This document shows positions 1-6,260 of a stretch of 8,768 bases of DNA, piece by piece (the first letter of the stretch is position 1; every line of letters begins with the position of its first letter). The position numbers and the translations under genes were made by a program. The DNA is from an uncultured Bacilli bacterium (GTDB lineage: Bacteria; Bacillota_I; Bacilli_A; RF39; UBA660): positions 1-8,768 of the forward strand of contig CANQDN010000057.1 of NCBI GenBank assembly GCA_947593275.1, written 5' to 3'. The notes beneath the pieces are model-generated. The model had not been told where the DNA came from, did not search any database, and saw only the letters and a list, made by a program, of their open reading frames with translations.

Positions 1-50
1 AGTCGTGCTCCACGCCGAACACGTAAGCGTCATTAAAGTAACACGGAGAC
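1..50 (-). other. Composition-shifted coding tail, candidate DGR variable region (partial)
   Basis: Within the surface protein, bases 1-50 are 52% GC (26/50) against roughly 30-35% in the rest of the gene. The coding strand has only 8 adenines in 50, while a typical 60-base stretch upstream has about 35% A. Nine of the last ten codons (residues 400-409, DAYVFGVEHD) end in G or C; in the preceding 33 codons only six do. GAC, TAC, TTC, GGC, CAC and GAC are what adenine-directed mutagenesis of AAC codons would yield. The stretch starts just after the YWTMSP motif near the protein's C-terminus, the usual position of a DGR variable region. The template repeat and reverse transcriptase are not in the window, so this is inference. 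Confidence 0.45.
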
Positions 51-1228
51 ATTGTCCAATAAGTTTGATTTGTATATAGCCAATAATTCTTATTTTCCTG
101 TCCATATACCCCTCCGGCAAATGCTACTTCATCAGCTGTTATAAGACCTACTGGACTGGTTAAACTTTTTGTACCATTTATTGTAGTATCAGTTCCATTT
201 TGTTTTATTCCTTTAGCTCCTGTATACGTATAGTAATCTTCATCTTTATTGTCTTTTGTTCCACACTTTAAGGTTGGCTGTTTAGTACTATTTATTAATC
301 TTAAATATGCTCCATAATATGTTGTAGTACCTCCTGTTCCTCCACTTTCTGACATACCATCTTCTAGCCAAGAAGTACTAGGACTCGTAGAACTTGATCT
401 ATCTCCACAAAATCCTGCATCTCTATCTATTTTACTATTTTTTTCTTCAAACTCATCTTTTAAATTCGTATCAAACCAACTTTTTAATTGAGTATATGCA
501 TCACTAGGTGAAGTATGGCCTCGTTGAGTTTCATTTTCACCATATTGGTAACCTACAAATCTATTATTATCATAACTTGTATTAAATTTATAATTTGATG
601 ATCCTATTCTACCATCTGATTCTGAAAGACTTGTTCTAGAAGTACCATTTCCAGCATATATTAATCTTATACTTCCATCTCCGTTTATTCGGATAATTCG
701 CCACCATATTGAAGCTCCACTAGTACTCATATTTCCAAATTTTATCCAGTTATCATTAACCCTTCCTCTAAAGTAATAACTTTCTCCAAAATCATCTTCT
801 GTTTTAAACATTTGAGTTTTACCAGTACTATCTAAGTGTTCTGTTTCATCTGTTTTACTAAAATCCGGTTCCTCTGTACTTTCTTCTCTTTTTAAATTTG
901 CTAAAACTTTATTACTTTCTGTTAAGTCAAAATATAACATACAACTTGTCTTATCTTTTGTTAGATTGCTTATCTTTAATCCATTTGTTAAACTATTCCA
1001 TGTAGGATTAGCTCCATTATTACAAAAACTTCTTTCTTCATTAAACTCATAACCACTTGTTGGTATTTGTTTACTTACTTTATATTCTCCATCTTCTTCT
1101 ATAAATACTGCCATTTGTTTACTGTTTATTTCATTTGATGTATTTCCTTTACTATTTACATACATTATTCCTAAAGTTACACTAAAACCTATTAATGCTA
1201 TTCCTAAATACTTTATATACTTCTTCAT
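1..1228 (-). CDS. Secreted/anchored surface protein, possible DGR target, 3' end beyond window
   Basis: The reading frame runs from ATG at 1228 to the left edge without a stop, giving 409 residues; the C-terminus is missing. AGGAG at 1238-1242 lies nine bases before the ATG. Residues 1-4 (MKKY) precede a hydrophobic helix at about 7-24, which is a signal peptide or single anchor; no lipobox follows. Residues 30-100 form a small domain with two cysteines. Residues 120-145 are a charged Glu/Asp/Thr/Ser linker. From about 150 there is a globular domain with WWRIIRINGDGS, GFCGDRSSS, YYGAYLRL, VGLITADEVAFAGGVYG and YWTMSP. I recall this layout from uncharacterised surface proteins of gut Firmicutes that often end in a GVRPVINL-like motif; the fold may resemble C-type lectin/FGE domains, as in known DGR targets. 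The final ten codons have aberrant composition (see the separate entry). No sortase motif is visible, but one could lie in the missing part. Function unknown; adhesion or ligand binding is inference. Confidence 0.85.
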   Translation of the reverse strand, partial: MKKYIKYLGIALIGFSVTLGIMYVNSKGNTSNEINSKQMAVFIEEDGEYKVSKQIPTSGYEFNEERSFCNNGANPTWNSLTNGLKISNLTKDKTSCMLYFDLTESNKVLANLKREESTEEPDFSKTDETEHLDSTGKTQMFKTEDDFGESYYFRGRVNDNWIKFGNMSTSGASIWWRIIRINGDGSIRLIYAGNGTSRTSLSESDGRIGSSNYKFNTSYDNNRFVGYQYGENETQRGHTSPSDAYTQLKSWFDTNLKDEFEEKNSKIDRDAGFCGDRSSSTSPSTSWLEDGMSESGGTGGTTTYYGAYLRLINSTKQPTLKCGTKDNKDEDYYTYTGAKGIKQNGTDTTINGTKSLTSPVGLITADEVAFAGGVYGQENKNYWLYTNQTYWTMSPCYFNDAYVFGVEHD

Positions 1229-1264
1229 TTTTATCTTCTCCTAACCTAAAACTTTTCCAGCTTA

Positions 1265-1300
1265 TGTAAAAATTATAATCAAGCAAATGTCAAATGTCAA
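1265..1300 (-). promoter_or_regulatory. Consensus sigma-A promoter of the surface protein gene
   Basis: On the minus strand a perfect TTGACA (1295-1300) and a perfect TATAAT (1272-1277) are separated by exactly 17 bases. Transcription should start near 1265, giving a leader of about 36 bases with AGGAG at 1238-1242. The -35 lies inside a tandem direct repeat (CAAATGT twice on the plus strand, 1284-1297), which may be fortuitous or a regulator site. With ideal boxes and spacing, expression is expected to be high unless repressed. Confidence 0.85.
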
Positions 1301-1310
1301 GAAATATTTC
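1301..1310. promoter_or_regulatory. Palindrome abutting the -35 box, candidate operator
   Basis: GAAATATTTC is a perfect 10-bp palindrome directly adjoining the -35 box (1295-1300) of the surface protein promoter, in the 145-bp region between two divergent genes. Xre-type repressors often bind short palindromes next to the promoter of a divergent gene, and the neighbour at 1374 encodes such a protein. The symmetry does not extend beyond 10 bp, and AT-rich palindromes arise by chance, so this is only a candidate. Confidence 0.3.
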
Positions 1311-1373
1311 AATATTTAATGCACAATTCTCAAAAATTACCTTTGCTATGAGAAAATTATACTGGTGAGGAAT

Positions 1374-1826
1374 ATGTATAGTGAAAGACTTAAATTTTTA
1401 AGAGAAAGAATTGGTTTGACTCAACGAGAAGTCGCGGATATTATTGGAGTTAAAAGAGGTTTGTATGCACAATATGAAACTGAATATACTATAATGCCAA
1501 TGAAACATTTGAATACTATTTGTAATTACTTTAATGTTTCTTTAGATTATATTTTTAATTTTACGGATAATAAAAATTATTCTCATTATAAAGCTTCTAT
1601 TGATACTAAAATATCAGGTTTAAGACTTAAAGAAATTAGGAAAGAAAATAAATTAACACAGGGTAAATTAGCTCAGTCATTATCTGTTGCTTTAAGTTTA
1701 TTAAGTGAATATGAGCACGGGAATTTCTTAATATCTACACATGTATTATATTCCGTATGTAAAAAGTTTAATATTTCAGCGGATTATCTTTTAGGTAAAA
1801 TAGATAGTCCTAAATATTTAAAATAA
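1374..1826 (+). CDS. Tandem double-HTH Xre/Cro family transcriptional regulator
   Basis: A 150-residue protein made almost wholly of two Xre-type helix-turn-helix domains. Domain 1 (about 5-60) has LKFLRERIGLTQREVADIIG, then a recognition helix around K27-Y34 and the closing NYFNVSLDYIF. Domain 2 (about 83-141) repeats the plan with LRLKEIRKENKLTQGKLAQ and KKFNISADYLLG. A short linker (62-82) joins them, and no sensor, enzymatic or membrane domain is present. ATG at 1374 is preferred because GGTGA (1364-1368) sits five bases upstream as a Shine-Dalgarno; the in-frame GTG at 1365 would overlap that site and lacks its own. The gene diverges from the surface protein gene and converges on the ABC permease gene, sharing a terminator with it. 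The tandem arrangement could bind a double or long operator as a monomer. The regulated gene is unknown; the divergent surface protein is the obvious candidate by position. Confidence 0.88.
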   Translation: MYSERLKFLRERIGLTQREVADIIGVKRGLYAQYETEYTIMPMKHLNTICNYFNVSLDYIFNFTDNKNYSHYKASIDTKISGLRLKEIRKENKLTQGKLAQSLSVALSLLSEYEHGNFLISTHVLYSVCKKFNISADYLLGKIDSPKYLK

Positions 1827-1856
1827 AAAGGCGCTACAATTAAGTAACGCTTTATT
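1827..1856. terminator. Bidirectional rho-independent terminator between convergent genes
   Basis: The 32-base gap between the convergent stops holds an imperfect inverted repeat. AAGGCGCTAC (1828-1837) pairs with GTAACGCTTT (1844-1853), with one C/A mismatch and one G-U pair around the loop AATTAA. On the plus strand it is followed by TTTATTTATT. On the minus strand it is followed by a T-rich run after GCC, so it can serve both the HTH gene and the ABC permease gene. Confidence 0.75.
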
Positions 1857-1858
1857 TA

Positions 1859-4441
1859 TTAGATGTTTTCATTTCGAATAGTTTCGATAGTATTTTGTTT
1901 ATTAATTTTATTCATTGAGTATTTCATTATTAGAGAAATTAAGAGGAATACGGCAATAACAGCGATTAATATAGCCATAATAGGAAGTTTATAGGAAATA
2001 CCTAATTCTTTACCTAAGGCATAATATATTAAGTAAGAGAGAGCTATTCCAATTATTAGACCAAAGAATAAAGCTTTGATACCCATGAATATACTTTCTA
2101 ATCTAATCATGTGGGTAAATTCTTTTTTAGTCATACCGATAGATTTTAGCATAGCAAATTCTTGACGTCTTAGTTCCATATTAGTAGTAATAGTATTAAA
2201 TATGTTAGTTATACCTATTAGAGTTACTACAATTATAAAGCCATATAAGAAGATACCTATTAAAGTATATAAACTATTCATCATTCTAACATTTTCTTCA
2301 ATATTTTCGATACTATAATCTTCGCCTTTAAATAGATTATCTAATTCATCTTGAACTTTACTTGCATTACTAGATTTATAAACTATTTGAATACTATTAG
2401 TGGTGAAGTTTTGGTTAAAGTATTCATCGCTTACTATTAGATAGCTACTTTGGCGATTTTTGAAACCAAATGGAGGAGTAGATGTTACTTTTGCTACTTC
2501 TAGATCATTAATGGTATCACCTTTTTTATAAGCATATATATGAAAATATTTACTGATTGTTTTTTTAGTTTGGGAGTTGTATTTACTTGCTTTATAGTTT
2601 TCGATTAATATTCCTTTATTTTTGGTTTCATTATAATCTAAACCTAGAGTTTTGAGATATTTTTTATATTGGGTATCACCAATGGAGTAAACATCAATAT
2701 AGGCTTCTTTATAGTTTTCTACTTCGTACCAATCTAAGTATTCTTTACTATGATTTGCTTTAGGAATTAAAAAGCCATTATTTCTTAGAATACTATAGTT
2801 ATCAATATTATCTAGGGATGTTGCTTCAGTTATTTTTTGGGGGGCAAGATCTTTTTCGTCGATAAATATAGATAGATTATAGTCAGAGAGTTTAACTTCT
2901 TCATCAACCGCGATAAAAGCAAGATTCATAAAACTAGATAGAGCAATAAAGACAAAGACGGATACGACAAGAGATATTACGGTGGTGCGGTATTTCTTTT
3001 TGTTTCTTTTTAAATTTTTATAAGATATTGTTCCACCAATACCAAATAGTTTGGTTATGATATTTGGAGTTTTTAGTTGTTTAGGGTTTATCTTAATATT
3101 ATTACTATTTCTAATGGAATCAATAGGAGTTACTAATGAAGCTTGATGAGCACTTTTTATCGCGGATGTATAGACAGTGATGATACCTAAGATGATGGCA
3201 ACTATTAGAGCTAGATAAGAGAATTTAAATATTAATAGGCCTCCGCCGATTATAAAGTCTTTTAGAAAATAATTGGATATAATTATTAAAATGTAGGAAG
3301 CAAGAAAGCCAAATAAGATACCTAAAGGAATACCAAATAATCCTAGTATAGTTGCTTCATAAAAGACATTTTTGCGGATTTGTTTTTTTGTTGCACCAAT
3401 ACTTTTTAGCATGCCATATTGTTTAATTTTTTCGGTAATAGAGATATTAAAACTATTTTTAATACAAAATACAGAGGTAAAAACAATAATAGCGAGGACT
3501 ATTAAAACGACTGTGCCTAAACCAGTTATACTAGTAGGATTAAGGGGATTGGTTTCTAGGCCAATTAAGTAAGTATTTAGATTTACTGGATATTTAGCCT
3601 TTTCCATCATTAGAACGTAATTGTCATAGTCTTCTTCAGTTATATTAGAATTTTTATTTACTTTAACAAATAGATCTTCATCAACATTTAATAAATTAGC
3701 AGTAATACCATAAGCATTTTTAAGGCCTTTTTTAGTATATTGGACAAAAAGATCAAGATCATTAGTTATATTTTCGGGGGTTAAATAAGTAATAAAGGTG
3801 TAGCCAGGTGCTGAATAGCTTTCAACGGTACTTGGGGGACGATTCATGATACCTACTATTTTATATGTTTTTCTAGTTGGGTTAATAATTTTTTCACTTA
3901 ATTCACTTTCAGGATCATTTCGGAAAGGATTATTTTGTTTTAGGATAGCACCATCAGAAGATATTCTTTCACCAACATTTAGAGTGATAGTATCGCCGAC
4001 TTTTAATTCTAGTCTTCCATTGGTTTTTAAGTGAGTTGGTATAATTATTTCACTTTCATTTTCTGGTAGTCTTCCTTCAGTTAAATTTACAGATAGATTA
4101 TCTAGAGAATCTTTGGTATAAGCTTTAATAAAGGCGTATGGTTTATCAGGATTTTCACTATTAATAGAAGCATAACCGAGATCTTTGGTGATGAGTATTT
4201 TAGAAACACCAAGGTTATTTTTAAAAGTAGCTAGAGATGAGGCAGGAACATTTTTAAAATGAGCATGATAGTTACCACTTCTATTTATTTCAAAATTTAT
4301 AAGACTACTTATACCACTTGCATACATAGAAGAAACGGCAGTTATGAGAGCAACAGAAAGGATGATACCCATTATGGTAACGATTGTTCTTTTTTTATTT
4401 AAGATTAAATTTTTGATAGTTAATTTATTAAGTAAGTTCAT
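1859..4441 (-). CDS. ABC transporter permease, FtsX/MacB-type with two FtsX domains
   Basis: An 860-residue membrane protein with two similar halves. Each half has one N-terminal helix (about 19-41 and 484-508), a large extracytoplasmic domain (about 43-305 and 510-720), and three more helices (about 308-328, 362-388, 402-424; and 727-748, 785-810, 820-842). The cytoplasmic signatures YGMLKSIGATKKQ and FAMLKSIGMTKKE, right after the first helix of each three-helix group, are typical FtsX-domain motifs facing the ATPase. This is the plan of Firmicutes MacB/LolCE-type (type VII, mechanotransmission) permeases, which act on peptides, lipids, lipoproteins or antibiotics at the outer membrane face rather than importing solutes. 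The start codon overlaps the ATPase stop by one base (TAATG), with GAGGTGGAG just upstream, so the two are translationally coupled. The single-large-loop BceB plan does not fit. Substrate unknown: antimicrobial peptide resistance or export is inference. Confidence 0.92.
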   Translation of the reverse strand: MNLLNKLTIKNLILNKKRTIVTIMGIILSVALITAVSSMYASGISSLINFEINRSGNYHAHFKNVPASSLATFKNNLGVSKILITKDLGYASINSENPDKPYAFIKAYTKDSLDNLSVNLTEGRLPENESEIIIPTHLKTNGRLELKVGDTITLNVGERISSDGAILKQNNPFRNDPESELSEKIINPTRKTYKIVGIMNRPPSTVESYSAPGYTFITYLTPENITNDLDLFVQYTKKGLKNAYGITANLLNVDEDLFVKVNKNSNITEEDYDNYVLMMEKAKYPVNLNTYLIGLETNPLNPTSITGLGTVVLIVLAIIVFTSVFCIKNSFNISITEKIKQYGMLKSIGATKKQIRKNVFYEATILGLFGIPLGILFGFLASYILIIISNYFLKDFIIGGGLLIFKFSYLALIVAIILGIITVYTSAIKSAHQASLVTPIDSIRNSNNIKINPKQLKTPNIITKLFGIGGTISYKNLKRNKKKYRTTVISLVVSVFVFIALSSFMNLAFIAVDEEVKLSDYNLSIFIDEKDLAPQKITEATSLDNIDNYSILRNNGFLIPKANHSKEYLDWYEVENYKEAYIDVYSIGDTQYKKYLKTLGLDYNETKNKGILIENYKASKYNSQTKKTISKYFHIYAYKKGDTINDLEVAKVTSTPPFGFKNRQSSYLIVSDEYFNQNFTTNSIQIVYKSSNASKVQDELDNLFKGEDYSIENIEENVRMMNSLYTLIGIFLYGFIIVVTLIGITNIFNTITTNMELRRQEFAMLKSIGMTKKEFTHMIRLESIFMGIKALFFGLIIGIALSYLIYYALGKELGISYKLPIMAILIAVIAVFLLISLIMKYSMNKINKQNTIETIRNENI

Positions 4442-5115
4442 TACTCCACCTCTTTAACTATTTTTCCATCTTCTAATTTTATAATCCGATCGGCGACTTT
4501 AGCTATTTCGAGGTTATGAGTTATCATAATTATTGTTTGTTTATATTCTTTATTAGTTTTTTTAAGTAATTCAACTATTTCTTCGCTTGATTTAGTATCT
4601 AAGTTACCTGTTGGTTCATCTGCGAGAATTATGGCAGGATTAGTTATTAAAGCTCGACCAATACTGGTTCTTTGTTGTTGGCCTCCGGATAGTTCATTTG
4701 GTAGATGGTTCTTTCTATTTTCTAAACCTAATAGTTTTAATAGATTATTTAGAGTTTCTTTATCTACTTCACGGTTATCTAAAGCGAGGGGAAGAGTAAT
4801 ATTTTCAACAACATTTAATATAGGTATTAAATTATAAAATTGATATATTAAGCCGACTTCTCTTCTTCTAAAGATAGCAAGAGCATCTTCATTTAGTTTA
4901 TAGATATCTTTACCATCAACATATACTGTTCCACTGGTTGGTTTATCGACACCTCCAAGAAGATGAAGTAAAGTAGATTTACCGGAGCCACTTGCACCCA
5001 CGATAGCGATAAATTCGCCTTTTTCAACACTTAATGAGACATTATCTAAGGCGACTACTTTATTAGTGCCTTTGCCATATATTTTGGTTAAATTTTCAGT
5101 TCGTAAAATTTCCAT
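4441..5115 (-). CDS. ABC transporter ATP-binding protein, LolD/MacB family
   Basis: A 224-residue nucleotide-binding subunit with every canonical motif: Walker A GASGSGKST (40-48), Q-loop YQFYNL (91-96), signature LSGGQQQR (142-149), Walker B IILADEPTG (162-170), D-loop NLD (171-173) and H-loop ITHN (198-201). The Q-loop context, LSGGQQQR and ADEPTGNLD are characteristic of the LolD/MacB/FtsE-like subgroup that partners FtsX-type permeases, matching the coupled gene downstream. The length is normal and no key residue is missing, so it should hydrolyse ATP on the cytoplasmic side to drive the permease. AGGAGG (5121-5126) sits five bases before the ATG. It is the first gene of a two-gene operon with its own promoter, insulated from the bile salt hydrolase gene by a terminator. 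No sensor kinase, response regulator or adaptor protein is encoded in the window. Confidence 0.96.
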   Translation of the reverse strand: MEILRTENLTKIYGKGTNKVVALDNVSLSVEKGEFIAIVGASGSGKSTLLHLLGGVDKPTSGTVYVDGKDIYKLNEDALAIFRRREVGLIYQFYNLIPILNVVENITLPLALDNREVDKETLNNLLKLLGLENRKNHLPNELSGGQQQRTSIGRALITNPAIILADEPTGNLDTKSSEEIVELLKKTNKEYKQTIIMITHNLEIAKVADRIIKLEDGKIVKEVE

Positions 5116-5131
5116 AATTTCCTCCTTAAAA

Positions 5132-5170
5132 CAAGTTTATTATAACAGGTTAAAGTTACAAGAAAGTTAC
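5132..5170 (-). promoter_or_regulatory. ABC operon promoter with 11-bp-phased direct repeats
   Basis: On the minus strand TATAAT (5139-5144) is a perfect -10, but the expected -35 position (about 5162-5167, ACTTTC) is poor. Instead GTAACTTT occurs twice, at 5163-5170 and 5152-5159, exactly 11 bases apart, covering the -35 and spacer. Direct repeats in 11-bp phase replacing a -35 are the hallmark of promoters activated by OmpR/PhoB-family response regulators, often found on ABC-type peptide-resistance operons. The boxes and repeats are visible; the regulator class is inferred. Confidence 0.6.
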
Positions 5171-5194
5171 TTTATTTATTTTTTTATATAGACT

Positions 5195-5219
5195 AAAAAA
5201 GAACAAGGGCTTGTTCTTT
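5195..5219 (-). terminator. Rho-independent terminator of the bile salt hydrolase gene
   Basis: AAAGAACAAG (5198-5207) and CTTGTTCTTT (5210-5219) form a perfect 10-bp inverted repeat with two intervening bases; in RNA the loop would open to at least four. On the minus strand the stem is followed by TTT (5195-5197), continuing the T's of the stem. The stem begins inside the stop codon (5218-5220). It should isolate the hydrolase gene from the ABC operon. Confidence 0.88.
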
Positions 5220-6192
5220 AATTTTGCATGTATATATTTTGGTTTTTAGTTAATTCGTAACTTATTAATTCCTCACTATTTAAGTTTTCTTTATTCATAT
5301 CGATTCCTGTTATTTGACTATTTTCATAAGTTTTATAGTAATAGATACCTTTATCCATGTTACAGCAGGAACTATAAATAGTTATTTCATATAAATTATT
5401 ACCCATATGGACACAGCCTCTTTGTTGTTCTACAGAACCTAAAATGTGAAAAAATTGGCTTATACTTTCAGATTCAGAGGAACCGGATATAGAATTCATT
5501 TTAGTAAATGTCGCTTTAACAAATCGGGAGGCCGAAGATAAATCGCCTGGTAAGCCTAAAGCACCCATGCCCCGACTGTAGGTTTTTAAATCTAAGTTTT
5601 TAGAAAAATTGTTTTGAGGGGCTTCAATTGATAAATTTTGATAGTTATTTAGATTAAATAGTTGAATATCAAAGGTTGGATTATTAGTTAAGACGCCAAC
5701 GGGATTATCATAGATTTTTAAGCCTTCTTTGGTTGTTTCTACAGTTATAGAGTTATCTTTATCAGAAATTATCCAATGAAGAGGAGATGCTTTTAATTCA
5801 GCACTATAATTGATATTTGCAATGTTTATATTTTCTAATAATTGTTTAGCTTCTTTTAGGTTGGCTGCTTGAGATAGAATCCAAGGAATAAATTCAAAGG
5901 GAGCAATGTTATCTTTATTAGTTACTATTTCTTTATACTCGGCATTATCAGGGAAATTTAAGCCAGCCATGCCAAGTCCTTTTTCATTTATAGCATCATA
6001 ATATAAGGGATAGTTATTGTTTACATAAGCCATGCCAATTAGAGCATAATGATTATTTATGGTTTTGGCTTTACGGAATTTAAAGGGAAAACTTCGAGGA
6101 GTTATAGTTACGGTTTCTTTATATGAATATTCTAAGTCGAGATTTCTACCAAAATAATGATCTTTAGTATAGTAAGTTATTGCGGTACACAT
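5218..6192 (-). CDS. bsh: Choloylglycine (bile salt) hydrolase, Ntn-hydrolase family
   Basis: A 324-residue cytoplasmic enzyme of the linear amide C-N hydrolase family, of usual length and with no signal peptide. Cys2 directly follows the initiator Met and would become the N-terminal nucleophile after Met removal. Other residues matching the Clostridium perfringens conjugated bile acid hydrolase pattern are R16 and D19 (FGRNLDLEYS), N79 (NEKGLGMAGLNFP, 69-81), N170 (VLTNNPTF) and R223 (LPGDLSSASRF). From memory the C-terminal KGIYYYKTYEN and IDMNKENL are also close to that enzyme. These features favour bile salt hydrolase, which splits glycine or taurine from conjugated bile acids (EC 3.5.1.24), over the related penicillin V acylase; substrate preference cannot be settled by eye. 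AAAGGA (6201-6206) is the Shine-Dalgarno. It has its own extended -10 promoter and a strong terminator, so probably a single-gene transcript. The enzyme implies exposure to bile, hence a vertebrate gut habitat. Confidence 0.9.
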   Translation of the reverse strand: MCTAITYYTKDHYFGRNLDLEYSYKETVTITPRSFPFKFRKAKTINNHYALIGMAYVNNNYPLYYDAINEKGLGMAGLNFPDNAEYKEIVTNKDNIAPFEFIPWILSQAANLKEAKQLLENINIANINYSAELKASPLHWIISDKDNSITVETTKEGLKIYDNPVGVLTNNPTFDIQLFNLNNYQNLSIEAPQNNFSKNLDLKTYSRGMGALGLPGDLSSASRFVKATFTKMNSISGSSESESISQFFHILGSVEQQRGCVHMGNNLYEITIYSSCCNMDKGIYYYKTYENSQITGIDMNKENLNSEELISYELTKNQNIYMQN

Positions 6193-6211
6193 ATTTATTT
6201 TCCTTTCTAAT

Positions 6212-6242
6212 TATATATATTATAGCATGAATTTTTAGAAAG
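6212..6242 (-). promoter_or_regulatory. Extended -10 promoter of the bile salt hydrolase gene with flanking inverted repeat
   Basis: On the minus strand TATAAT (6219-6224) is preceded by TG one base away (6226-6227), an extended -10; no good -35 is seen. The -10 is flanked by 8-bp inverted arms, CTTTCTAA (plus, 6203-6210) and TTAGAAAG (6235-6242). The inner arm merges into the Shine-Dalgarno AAAGGA at 6201-6206. Transcription should start near 6212. Confidence 0.6.
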
Positions 6243-6260
6243 AAAAATGAAATTTTAAAA

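Noticed and set aside
1358..1363. TATACT as a -10 box for the double-HTH gene
   Set aside because: No matching -35 lies 16-18 bases upstream, and transcription would start within a few bases of the start codon, which conflicts with the visible Shine-Dalgarno at 1364-1368.
3372..3572. Short plus-strand open frames inside the ABC genes (also 3846-4034 and 4631-4837) and at 8244-8501 inside the CoA-transferase gene
   Set aside because: They lie wholly within well-supported minus-strand genes, lack ribosome sites and have no recognisable protein character.
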